In this document: positions 40,983-50,260 of the stretch, piece after piece
Position numbering within the stretch: position 1 is the stretch's first letter
Layout of the letters: every line of letters begins with the position of its first letter
Source: an uncultured Chitinophagaceae bacterium
Lineage (GTDB): Bacteria; Bacteroidota; Bacteroidia; Chitinophagales; Chitinophagaceae
Length of the DNA stretch: 64,000 nt
Assembly (NCBI GenBank): GCA_903895845.1
Contig: CAITVK010000121.1
Span: 34,980-98,979, forward strand
Reading direction: 5' to 3'
Translations under genes and position numbers: made by a program
Notes under the pieces: generated by a model
Seen by the model: the letters and a program-made list of their open reading frames with translations, nothing else
What the model was told of the DNA's origin: nothing
Database searches by the model: none

Positions 40983-41073
40983 TCCATGTTACAAGTTACT
41001 CGAAATAAGGATTTATAACTAATAACTAATAACTAATAACTAATAACTAATAACTAATAACTAATAACTAATA
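40983..41073. repeat. Heptanucleotide microsatellite (ctaataa)n overlapping the 3' end of fabD
   Basis: Uninterrupted taactaataactaataact... about 10 copies; the fabD stop lies in the first unit. Confidence 0.9.
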
Positions 41074-41951
41074 ATCACTGCTTCCCTGTAAATCTTCTGC
41101 ACCAATCCTTGCAACACTTTTCCTGGACCCACTTCCGTAAAGTTGATTGCACCATCTGCCACCATTGCTTCCACGCTTTGTGTCCAACGCACAGCCCCTG
41201 TCAACTGAGCTTCCAGATTTTGTTTTATCTCCATCGGGTCAGTCACTGCTTTTGCAACTACGTTCTGATAAACAGGACAAGTTGGTGTATTAAAAGTTGT
41301 TGCTGCAATAGCTGCTGCCAGTTCTTCTTTGGCACTCGCCATCAACGGACTATGAAATGCACCACCAACAGGCAATACCAACGCACGTTTAGCACCAGCC
41401 GCTTTCATTCGCTCACAAGCGATGTTGATGCCCGCTACCGATCCACTTATCACCAGTTGTCCCGGGCAATTATAGTTAGCTGCTACTACTGTCTCACCCG
41501 TTTCAGCTTGTATTTCAGCACATATTTTCTCTACTGTTTCGTCTGCCAATGCCAATACTGCTGCCATCGTACCAGGAACTATTTCGCAAGCTTTCTGCAT
41601 GGCATTTGCACGGATGCTCACCAGTTTCAACGCGTCTTCAAAGCTCAATGTGTTGTTTGCCACCAATGCCGAAAACTCGCCCAAAGAATGTCCTGCCACC
41701 ATATCAGGCTTGGCATCAGACAATGTTTTATAAGCAATTACAGAGTGAATAAAGATGGCAGGTTGCGTCACATTCGTCTGTTTCAACTGCTCATCAGTCC
41801 CTTCAAACATAATGTCGCTGATTCTAAAACCTAGTATTTCATTAGCCTTTTCAAACAGTTCCTTAGCTGTTTCATTGCCATCGTACAGGCTTTTGCCCAT
41901 CCCACTAAACTGCGATCCCTGACCCGGAAATATAAAAGCGTGTTTACTCAT
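41061..41951 (-). CDS. fabD: Malonyl-CoA ACP transacylase
   Basis: FIFPGQGSQFSGMGKSLYD, GHSLGEFSALVA, FHSPLM. Confidence 0.95.
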   Translation of the reverse strand: MSKHAFIFPGQGSQFSGMGKSLYDGNETAKELFEKANEILGFRISDIMFEGTDEQLKQTNVTQPAIFIHSVIAYKTLSDAKPDMVAGHSLGEFSALVANNTLSFEDALKLVSIRANAMQKACEIVPGTMAAVLALADETVEKICAEIQAETGETVVAANYNCPGQLVISGSVAGINIACERMKAAGAKRALVLPVGGAFHSPLMASAKEELAAAIAATTFNTPTCPVYQNVVAKAVTDPMEIKQNLEAQLTGAVRWTQSVEAMVADGAINFTEVGPGKVLQGLVQKIYREAVIISY

Positions 41952-42208
41952 GTTAGTTCATTTTAGGCAGCAAATCTAAGAGTTAGATATGAGTTATTAG
42001 TTAGTAGATATTAGTAAATACCAACACTCCCATATCTAATAACTACTCTCTTTCTTTTGGTGTGTCCCGCAAGCACTGGGCAGGTGTAAAAGATATTTTG
42101 TGTTTATAGTCCTGTAATTGGGTTACAATAATTTAGTAAAGGCTGAGAACAGGATGGAAGTCCTGCTCAAGTTCGCGATTTTCGTACACTTCTGAACTAG
42201 TTGGTATT

Positions 42209-43261
42209 CTATTTATAAATAAACTCTGTATATCTATATTGCTCTTTGCCATATTTTGCTGCCAACTCATCAAATAGATTATTCTTTTTATCACTTCCAA
42301 ATCTGCAACAAACACGTTTAACTATTGAATTTTCCAATGCGGGTATTAATTTTTCAGGAGCTTGACTTTGGGCTAAGACATAAATAAATTCTTCGAGATT
42401 GGGGGCAGTCTTTAATGAACCCAATTCGGTCAGTCCTTTTAAGTTTTCAAGATATATTCTTCGTAAAGAATGGCAATTACTAAAATCAGGAAGTTGCTTT
42501 AATTGCTTTAATGATTGAATATACAAATGTTGAAGTGTAGTCAACTTAGAGATAAATGAAAGGTCAGATAAGTCCCGTACTTGCCACAATTCCAAATACT
42601 TTAAATTTGGCAAGGAAGTTAATGCTTCAAAATTTTTGATACCTCCAAGTTTTACATCAACAGACCAAAGCTTTTGCAGTCCTTTTATATAGTCTATATT
42701 ACTTGTTGAAATAGATCGTAAGGTAATTTCTTCAAGATTTTTTAGTTGATTAATTACTTCTATTCCATTTTGTTGCCCTTCTAAATACAAAATCTTTAAA
42801 TCACTAAATCTTGCAATTGAATCAATTTTAGGTTTCTTAGATTTGGTTTCCCCTAAATGAAGTTCTCTAATAAACGGATTTAATTTATTCAAAAAATCAA
42901 AGTTGTCAAGATTGAAAATATCTACCCCTATTAGTTCAATATTTTTTAATTTACAAATTGATTCAATTCCTGTTGCATCTAGTATACAGTTAATTAATAA
43001 TTTTCTTAAAGAAGGGATTCTTTCTAAAAAAGTCAAGTTACAAACTTGATTATAGTGAGCATAAACCCTGAATTGAATATCACTTCTTTTAGAAAATACT
43101 ATACTTTCCAAAAGCTCTACTTCCTTCTCTGATAGCGGTTCTGCAATCTGGATTAATTGTGTTTTTGGGTCAATAGCAAACTTTTCAAGGTCACTTTTTT
43201 TTATCCCTCTTGAAATTCCATATCGTCCACCACCTATTTCACTAACTACTTTCTCTGCCAT
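42209..43261 (-). CDS. Leucine-rich-repeat protein
   Basis: Repeated LxxLxxLxL segments (LTSLPNLKYLELWQVRDLSDLSFISKLTTLQHLYIQSL). Confidence 0.8.
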   Translation of the reverse strand: MAEKVVSEIGGGRYGISRGIKKSDLEKFAIDPKTQLIQIAEPLSEKEVELLESIVFSKRSDIQFRVYAHYNQVCNLTFLERIPSLRKLLINCILDATGIESICKLKNIELIGVDIFNLDNFDFLNKLNPFIRELHLGETKSKKPKIDSIARFSDLKILYLEGQQNGIEVINQLKNLEEITLRSISTSNIDYIKGLQKLWSVDVKLGGIKNFEALTSLPNLKYLELWQVRDLSDLSFISKLTTLQHLYIQSLKQLKQLPDFSNCHSLRRIYLENLKGLTELGSLKTAPNLEEFIYVLAQSQAPEKLIPALENSIVKRVCCRFGSDKKNNLFDELAAKYGKEQYRYTEFIYK

Positions 43262-43558
43262 TTTTTATCTCCTTTCGTGTAATCATTTTTTAATTGAGGT
43301 AATCTTTCCGACATCTCTACACAAATTAACACCATCCTCCCCACCCACCAAAAAACTATTTAAAATATAATTAGGTTATGTGAAACTTTTCTTTGAACCT
43401 TCACCAGAATTAAATAACAAAATAACCACCAACACCACAAAACGATGCTTTATGAATACAATTTCTTCATACAAATTTCTCCGCTGCAATGCTAGAAATA
43501 GCTGCTACTCAACAGCAGTACTGGTTACACAGCTTCAAAAGGATGGTTGATGGATTTA

Positions 43559-43768
43559 TTTTCTATTTATTTGAATATCGAAATAAAAGTTTTGAATATT
43601 CAAATAAAATATTCGGTGCATCAAATAAAATAGCTGACACACCAAATAAAATAATTGGTACACCAAATAAAAAATCTGACGCACCAAATAAAATAGTTGA
43701 TGTGTCAAATAAAACATTCGGTACACCAAATAAAGTATTCGACACACCAAATTTCTTGAAAAAGAAAG
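43559..43768. repeat. 21-bp-period tandem array F (caaataaaatattcggtgcat-like), 7 clear units plus decayed/inverted edges
   Basis: Unit starts 43580, 43601, 43622, 43643, 43664, 43685, 43706, 43727 (43748 decayed). Confidence 0.95.
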
Positions 43769-43816
43769 GGAATGGAAAATTCCACAATCATTTATTAATT
43801 TTTTAAACTCAAAAAT

Positions 43817-44485
43817 ATGTCTCACAACGAAGCACGTTTCCCTACAAAGGATGATGATAAAAACAATTATTACAACACGGTAATACCATATATAAACCTA
43901 CCGGCCAACCAAACTAGGTTTAATACACCTGCTACTGTGCTTACGGCACTGAATGCCAAGTACGCACTCTGGACACCCAATTGGACAAAGTTGAATGATA
44001 CCGATTTGTGTACGCACAATGTAGTTGAGTTGAAGAACACATTGGAAGTGGAAATTGATGGCATTCTTGATGCTGTTTATGGGGATATTCCCGATTCTGT
44101 TTTGACAGCTGTCGATATGTCTAAATTTTTAATTTTTGCTCGTAAATTGGCAAGTGCAGCTGTGGTTTCGTCTGTTGCACCGGGTTTTGCCCTAGATACA
44201 ATTGGGCATTTGTGGGCAATATTTCATTTCACCAATACCGCTTCGCCTAGCAGCAAAGAAGCACCCGTTGGTAATTTTATTTTCTTCGAAACATACGTTG
44301 GTGCAGCAGGCATTGCCGATGCCGATGTGCCTTTTGCCAATGGAAATGTGACTTCTGCAGCTAGTCATACCTTTCATTTTGTGAATGGGCAAGTAGGAAA
44401 AACTTGTTATGTGCATTGCTATTATCAAATTAAAAATGGCAACCGTAGCCCCGAAAGCGTAATCATTAGTTTTGTGATTAATTAA
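43817..44485 (+). CDS. Hypothetical protein, 222 aa (apparent diverged paralogue of 14082-14747)
   Basis: WTPNWTKLN...GKTCYVHCYYQIKNGNRSPESVIISFVIN; starts about 70 bp after array F. Confidence 0.75.
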   Translation: MSHNEARFPTKDDDKNNYYNTVIPYINLPANQTRFNTPATVLTALNAKYALWTPNWTKLNDTDLCTHNVVELKNTLEVEIDGILDAVYGDIPDSVLTAVDMSKFLIFARKLASAAVVSSVAPGFALDTIGHLWAIFHFTNTASPSSKEAPVGNFIFFETYVGAAGIADADVPFANGNVTSAASHTFHFVNGQVGKTCYVHCYYQIKNGNRSPESVIISFVIN

Positions 44486-44522
44486 TGTAGAAGGCCTAAG
44501 TAAAAAGGTATAAGGCGTAAAT

Positions 44523-44558
44523 AAAAAGCCCTTGAAGAAAATTCTTCAAGGGCTTTTT
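44523..44558. terminator. Intrinsic terminator aaaaagcccttgaagaa-aa-ttcttcaagggcttttt
   Basis: Perfect stem with T-tract. Confidence 0.8.
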
Positions 44559-44713
44559 TATTGCTGAACTTATTACTTACTACTTACAACTTACGACTTA
44601 TGCCTTACGAAATCATTTGAGTTAGTATCGCAAAACAATAAAATGCAGGTTTATACTTGCTACTAATTCATTTTCCATTAATTTCACGCCGCAAAAAAGA
44701 TAATCTAAATTAT

Positions 44714-46354
44714 ATGGCAGAAGTAATAAAAATGCCCCGATTAAGCGATACCATGACCGAAGGGGTGATAGCAGCTTGGCACAAGAATGTGGGAGATACA
44801 GTGAAAAAAGGTGATGTACTTGCTGAAATAGAAACAGATAAAGCAACTATGGAACTGGAAAGCTATCAAAATGGTGTGTTGCTTCATATTGGTACAGGTA
44901 CTGGCGGAAAACTACAAGTGGATGATTTGTTGGCAATATTGGGTACTGCCGGAGAAGATATCAGTGGATTATTGAGTAATCCTGTTGCTGCTGCTGCACC
45001 GTCAACCCCAGCAACCGCTGCTCCCGAAGCTGCTGCACCTGCTGCTGCAAAAGGCGTTGATGTTTCTGCATTGGAAGAAGTAGTATTGATGCCACGTCTT
45101 AGCGATACAATGACCGAAGGCGTAATTGCTTCTTGGCACAAGAATGTGGGCGATACCGTAAAGAAAGGTGAAGTGTTGGCTGAAATAGAAACCGATAAGG
45201 CAACAATGGAATTGGAGAGCTACAAAAACGGAAAGATTTTGTACCAAGGTGCCAAAGTTGGTGAAAAAATACAGGTGAACGATTTGCTATGTATCATTGG
45301 AGAGGATGGATTTGATGTGGCAGGAACAGTTGCTGCATTGAAAAATCCGGGTGCTACTGCTCCAGTTGCCGCCCCTGCCGCTGAAGCAAAACAAGAAGTT
45401 GCCGCTGCACCAGTTGCACCAGCTGCTCCTGCTGCTGCACAACAAACCGTTGTAAACGAAGGAAGAATATTTGCATCGCCTTTGGCTAAGAAAATAGCTG
45501 CCGAAAAAGGTATCGACCTTAAATATGTGCAAGGAAGTGGTGATAACGGACGAATTGTAAAAGAAGATATTGATAATTTTAAACCTGCTGCTGCACCTGC
45601 TTCAGCTCCTGCTGCCGCTAGTCCGGCACCTGCAACTTCTGCTGCAAAAGCACCTGCTGCTTCTTATGGTGTAGAAAGCTTTGATGAAGTTCCGGTTTCG
45701 CAAATGCGTAAAGTAATTGCTCGCAGGTTAAGTGAAAGCTTGTTTACGGCACCACACTTCTTCTTGACAATGAGTATTGATATGGATGCCGCAATAGCTG
45801 CCCGTACAAAAATAAACGAAGGAGCAAAGTCTAAGATTAGCTTTAATGATTTGGTATTGAAAGCAACAGCCGTTGCCTTAAAACAACATCCTAAAGTGAA
45901 TAGTAGTTGGTTGGGAGATAAAATCCGTACTAATTATCATGTAAACATTGGTGTTGCAGTAGCAGTAGAAGATGGTTTGTTGGTACCAGTTGTTCGTTTT
46001 GCAGATACAAAAACATTGAGCCAAATAAATGCAGAAGTAAAAGACTATGCACAAAAGGCAAAAGATAAAAAGCTACAACCAGCAGATTGGGAAGGAAGCA
46101 CATTTACTATTTCTAACCTAGGAATGTTTGGTATTGATCAGTTTACGGCAATCATCAATCCGCCAGATGCTTGTATCTTGGCAGTTGGTGGTATCTCTCA
46201 AGAACCCGTTGTTAAGAATGGTCAAGTAGTTGCAGGAAATGTAATGAAACTGACATTGAGTTGCGACCACCGGGTTGTTGATGGCGCAACAGGAGCGGCT
46301 TTCTTACAAACACTAAAGAGTTTGCTAGAAGAGCCAGTGAGAATGTTGGTATAA
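44714..46354 (+). CDS. Pyruvate dehydrogenase-type dihydrolipoamide acetyltransferase (E2), two lipoyl domains
   Basis: Two ETDKATMELES lipoyl motifs, PSBD FASPLAKKIAAEKGIDL, catalytic DHRVVDGATGA. Confidence 0.93.
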   Translation: MAEVIKMPRLSDTMTEGVIAAWHKNVGDTVKKGDVLAEIETDKATMELESYQNGVLLHIGTGTGGKLQVDDLLAILGTAGEDISGLLSNPVAAAAPSTPATAAPEAAAPAAAKGVDVSALEEVVLMPRLSDTMTEGVIASWHKNVGDTVKKGEVLAEIETDKATMELESYKNGKILYQGAKVGEKIQVNDLLCIIGEDGFDVAGTVAALKNPGATAPVAAPAAEAKQEVAAAPVAPAAPAAAQQTVVNEGRIFASPLAKKIAAEKGIDLKYVQGSGDNGRIVKEDIDNFKPAAAPASAPAAASPAPATSAAKAPAASYGVESFDEVPVSQMRKVIARRLSESLFTAPHFFLTMSIDMDAAIAARTKINEGAKSKISFNDLVLKATAVALKQHPKVNSSWLGDKIRTNYHVNIGVAVAVEDGLLVPVVRFADTKTLSQINAEVKDYAQKAKDKKLQPADWEGSTFTISNLGMFGIDQFTAIINPPDACILAVGGISQEPVVKNGQVVAGNVMKLTLSCDHRVVDGATGAAFLQTLKSLLEEPVRMLV

Positions 46355-46373
46355 TTTTATTGCAAATAAATAG

Positions 46374-46443
46374 TTTAAACAAGAATGCCGCCTTAATTAA
46401 GGCGGCATTCTTGTTTAAATGAACATAAACATTCTTGTTTAAA
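46374..46443. terminator. 46-bp perfect palindrome (46374-46419) followed by an extra copy of its 3' arm (46430-46443)
   Basis: tttaaacaagaatgccgccttaattaaggcggcattcttgtttaaa, then cattcttgtttaaa. Confidence 0.8.
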
Positions 46444-46496
46444 AAAAGGAAATCAACTTTAAACAACCTTTTTAAAAAACTGTTGTTTGTTTAAGT

Positions 46497-47375
46497 ATGA
46501 ATGTATTTTCAATTAAAGATTTGGAGCAATTATCAGGTATAAAAGCCCATACAATACGCATTTGGGAACAACGATACACACTATTGAAACCAAAGCGTAC
46601 TGATACAAATATTCGTTTTTATAGTAATGAGGAACTAAAAGCAGTTTTGAATATCTCTTTACTTAATAGGTATGGATACAAAATATCCCACATAGACAAA
46701 ATGACTCCTGATGAGATGCAGGACAAAATTGTTTCCCTCTCTCACTCAGATGCACAACAAGAAAGACTCGTTAATGAGTTGATACAGTGCATGATAGATC
46801 TTGATATTGAAAAATTTGAAGAAGTTCTTGATAAATGTATTGCAGTAAGAGGGATTGAAAAAGCGATAACGAATATTGTATTTACTTTTTTGGAGAAAGT
46901 TGGGATACTTTGGCAAACAAACCATGTAAATCCGGCTCAAGAACATTTGGTAACGAATGTTATCCGACAAAAACTTATTTTAGGTATCGAAAACACATCC
47001 AACCAAATACAAATAGACAAAACAATTTTACTTTTTTTACCAGAAGGAGAACACCACGAGCTTTGTTTACTTCTAGTGCATTATATACTCAAGAATAGAG
47101 GTGTGAAAGTCTTGTATCTTGGTGCCAACATCCCATTTAAAGATGTGCTTTACGTTGTAAATTTGAAGAAACCTTTGTTCTTATACTCGCATCTCACTGC
47201 AATAGGGCATAGCTTCAACCTGGAAAAATATTTAACACAAGTGGGAAACAAATTGCAGAATAGCAAACTGATACTATCTGGGCAAATGATACAGAACTAT
47301 AAGAAGAAGGTTCCAAATAATGTAGATTTAAAGAAAACATTGGGGGAAGTGATGGAGTATATAAAATCTATATAA
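46497..47375 (+). CDS. MerR-family regulator with cobalamin-binding-like C-terminal domain
   Basis: FSIKDLEQLSGIKAHTIRIWEQRYTLLKPKRTDTNIRFYS; LPEGEHHELCLLLVHYILKNRGVKVLYLGANIP. Confidence 0.88.
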   Translation: MNVFSIKDLEQLSGIKAHTIRIWEQRYTLLKPKRTDTNIRFYSNEELKAVLNISLLNRYGYKISHIDKMTPDEMQDKIVSLSHSDAQQERLVNELIQCMIDLDIEKFEEVLDKCIAVRGIEKAITNIVFTFLEKVGILWQTNHVNPAQEHLVTNVIRQKLILGIENTSNQIQIDKTILLFLPEGEHHELCLLLVHYILKNRGVKVLYLGANIPFKDVLYVVNLKKPLFLYSHLTAIGHSFNLEKYLTQVGNKLQNSKLILSGQMIQNYKKKVPNNVDLKKTLGEVMEYIKSI

Positions 47376-47524
47376 GTTATCAAAACCCCTCGTATGCCTT
47401 ATAACCATTGGGTTTGGAGATAAAATAGCCCTTTTATAGAGTAAAATTATTTTGAATTATTTTGAAACTATTTTGAATTATTGAACAAAGGTTGCTAACT
47501 TTAACCCAAAATAAAACGGCAAAA

Positions 47525-48346
47525 ATGAAAACGATTCTTCTTCCTACAGATTTTTCGGAAACATCCAAGAATGCAGCAGAGTATGCCTTAGGCCTAGCTT
47601 CTTTACTTGGTATTCCTAAGATTGTATTTTATCACTATTTTCAAACCCACTTGGTTTACACCCCTAGTGGTGTACTTGACGAGGAGGCAACGATTGAACC
47701 TAATCGTAACAAAAGTATTGAAGGATTAAATGATTTCATCGATTCTCTAGGACCTATTCCTGCTGAAATTGAGGTTGAAATGTATCAGGGTGCCAGCTCA
47801 ATAGATGAGGGTATCACAGAAGTTGCGAAGATTGTAAGTGCCGATCTTGTGGTAATGGGAATTAAGGGTGGTGGTATATTCAAAGAATCAATAATTGGTA
47901 GCCACACATTGTCAATTGCCAGACACATCACTATTCCGGTATTGATTATACCAGCAATGACCAAACTTAAGAAATGTGAGAAAATCACTTTCCTAAGTGA
48001 TTTTAAGAATGTTGAAAACAATAGATCTGTTGAAGGATTGAGAACTTTTCTGGATCATGGAATTGTTAAGTTTACTATTTTCCATTTGCTTAAGCATAAT
48101 GAAAAAATAGGAAATGACCATCCAGAAAAGCTAAAACTTGATAGGATGTTCAAAAAATACAATCCAACTTTCGAGTACAAAGAAAGTCATCACTACACAG
48201 ATGATATCATTGATTTTGTGTTCGAAAGCAATACAGACATTTTAGCACTAGTTCCAAAAGAACATGGTTTAATTGAAACTATTTTTAATGACCATACCAA
48301 GAAATTAGCTTTCCATAGTAAAGTTCCTTTATTGATTCTTCATTAA
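47525..48346 (+). CDS. Universal stress protein family (tandem UspA)
   Basis: MKTILLPTDFSETSKNAAEYALGLA...DLVVMGIKGGG...IIGSHTLSIARHITIPVLII. Confidence 0.9.
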   Translation: MKTILLPTDFSETSKNAAEYALGLASLLGIPKIVFYHYFQTHLVYTPSGVLDEEATIEPNRNKSIEGLNDFIDSLGPIPAEIEVEMYQGASSIDEGITEVAKIVSADLVVMGIKGGGIFKESIIGSHTLSIARHITIPVLIIPAMTKLKKCEKITFLSDFKNVENNRSVEGLRTFLDHGIVKFTIFHLLKHNEKIGNDHPEKLKLDRMFKKYNPTFEYKESHHYTDDIIDFVFESNTDILALVPKEHGLIETIFNDHTKKLAFHSKVPLLILH

Positions 48347-48365
48347 TAAGATAAAATACATTCAT

Positions 48366-48405
48366 AAATAAGAAAGGCTGCAAAAATTTGCAGCCTTTCT
48401 TATTT
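48366..48405. terminator. Bidirectional hairpin aaataagaaaggctgcaaa/tttgcagcctttcttattt
   Basis: Perfect stem between convergent genes. Confidence 0.75.
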
Positions 48406-48410
48406 ATACT

Positions 48411-50093
48411 TTAACTCAGATATTTACCAACTATTGGCACCCGTCTACCAACTCCAAATGCTTTTGGACTAACACGTATGATGGGGCAAAACTGATTGCG
48501 TTTATACTCATTTATATTCACCATTTTAATAGCCCTATCCACAATGGCAGCATCAAAACCCTGCTCTTTTATTTCTGCAGGGCCAAGTCTTCTTTCAATG
48601 TATTGAAAAAGTATTTTGTCAAGAACCAAATAATCTGGAAGACTATCGCTATCCTTTTGGTTAGGCCTCAATTCGGCACTAGGTGCTTTTGTAATGATAT
48701 TATCTGGTATGATTTCTTTTTTCCTATTGATATATTTTGCCAAAGCATATACCTGCAACTTATAACAATCGCCCAAAACACCCAAACCGCCAGCCATATC
48801 TCCATAAAGTGTTCCATAACCAGTAGACAACTCGCTTTTGTTGGAAGTATTAAGCAGGATATATCCAAATTTATTGGCAATGGCCATCAATAAGTTCCCT
48901 CTTGTACGGCTTTGCATATTCTCCTCGGCAAGCGAAAAAGGAAGATCCTTAAAGATGGGTTGCAGTGTTGTTAAAAAGCTTTCATAAACCTCATTTATTC
49001 GGATGATATCATACGGATTATTCAAATTTTTACTCAATTGCACTGCATCGTTCACCGAATGCTCGGTAGAATAGGGCGAAGGCATCAGTATTGCCCGTAC
49101 ATTTTCGCTACCCAACGCCTCACAAGCCAATGCCAATACCACTGCCGAATCTATTCCACCACTACTTCCCAAAATAGCCTTTGTAAAACCCATCTTAGCA
49201 AAATAATCCTTTATCCCGAGTAGTAGGGCATTGTAAACCTGGTCTATATTCAAGGTTTCGTTCAAGGAAAAAAGGCCCGATTCGCTTTCAGGCAATTCAG
49301 ATTGTTGGGCAATAATGGGTTCATCTATCGTTCCGTCCTCATTTAATACCACACCATCAATTGCTTCTGTAAAAGAAGGCAGTTGTTTGCGCAAATTTCC
49401 GTTCTTATCAAATATCAGCGATGCCCCATCAAATACAATTTCAGTTTGGCTACCTACCGCATTGCAGTAAAACATGGGCAGTCCATACTTCAACACATTG
49501 TTCCGCACCACACCAATCCGTTCTTCGCCATGCGTATAATCAAAAGGGCTGGCACTAAGGTTAATCATCAAATCGGGGTGTTGTTCCATCAATATATCCA
49601 TGGGACAGATGCGATATAATGGATTATTACCCAGATTCCAGATGTCTTCGCAGATGGTTATTGCTAGTTTCTTGCCTTTAAATTCCACTACATTCCATTC
49701 GTAGGCAGGCTCGAAGTAGCGATATTCATCAAACACATCATAAGTAGGCAGCAAGGTTTTGTGTATCTCCGAAACAATCTTTTGTTCATATAAAAAGAAC
49801 GCCGCATTAAATAATCCCTTGCCTTTTAGGTTCGAATTTCTTGCTGGCGAGCCAACAATTACGCCGATGGTATCTGCATGCAGTTTAATTTTATCTATTG
49901 CCGCATAGCATTTATTGATAAAATCAGAAAATTCCACAAAGTCGCGGGCAGGATAACCACAAATGCTCATTTCGCTAAAAACAATCAAATCAGCTTTTGC
50001 CTCTTTGGCTGTGTTGATAGCGGCAATTATTTTTTCTATATTACTTTCAAAATTACCTATGTGATAATTCTGTTGTGCCAATAAAATCTTCAT
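48411..50093 (-). CDS. nadE: NAD+ synthase (glutamine-amidotransferase type)
   Basis: Nitrilase-like N-terminus; LGSSGGIDSAVVLALA; TSNKSELSTGYGTLYGDMAGGLGVLGD. Confidence 0.95.
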   Translation of the reverse strand: MKILLAQQNYHIGNFESNIEKIIAAINTAKEAKADLIVFSEMSICGYPARDFVEFSDFINKCYAAIDKIKLHADTIGVIVGSPARNSNLKGKGLFNAAFFLYEQKIVSEIHKTLLPTYDVFDEYRYFEPAYEWNVVEFKGKKLAITICEDIWNLGNNPLYRICPMDILMEQHPDLMINLSASPFDYTHGEERIGVVRNNVLKYGLPMFYCNAVGSQTEIVFDGASLIFDKNGNLRKQLPSFTEAIDGVVLNEDGTIDEPIIAQQSELPESESGLFSLNETLNIDQVYNALLLGIKDYFAKMGFTKAILGSSGGIDSAVVLALACEALGSENVRAILMPSPYSTEHSVNDAVQLSKNLNNPYDIIRINEVYESFLTTLQPIFKDLPFSLAEENMQSRTRGNLLMAIANKFGYILLNTSNKSELSTGYGTLYGDMAGGLGVLGDCYKLQVYALAKYINRKKEIIPDNIITKAPSAELRPNQKDSDSLPDYLVLDKILFQYIERRLGPAEIKEQGFDAAIVDRAIKMVNINEYKRNQFCPIIRVSPKAFGVGRRVPIVGKYLS

Positions 50094-50205
50094 AGAAACG
50101 AAGGTAAGGAGGATGGGGGAAAGCTACAAACGGCCAAAGGATAATGTGTGATGAGCCAGACCATGATGGGCATATAAAAAGAGATGGTTCTTGCCTGCAG
50201 AATAT

Positions 50206-50241
50206 AAAACACCCTTGAAGCAATTGTTTCAAGGGTGTTTT
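50206..50241. terminator. Hairpin aaaacacccttgaa/ttcaagggtgtttt
   Basis: Perfect stem downstream of the minus-strand TPR gene. Confidence 0.7.
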
Positions 50242-50260
50242 TGTATTTGAATGGATGAAA

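Noticed and set aside
41109-41834. 241-aa plus-strand ORF
   Set aside because: Antisense to fabD; low-plausibility composition (Cys/His-rich).
42133-42315. 60-aa minus-strand ORF overlapping the LRR gene 3' end
   Set aside because: Short, overlaps a better-supported gene, probably repeat-derived.
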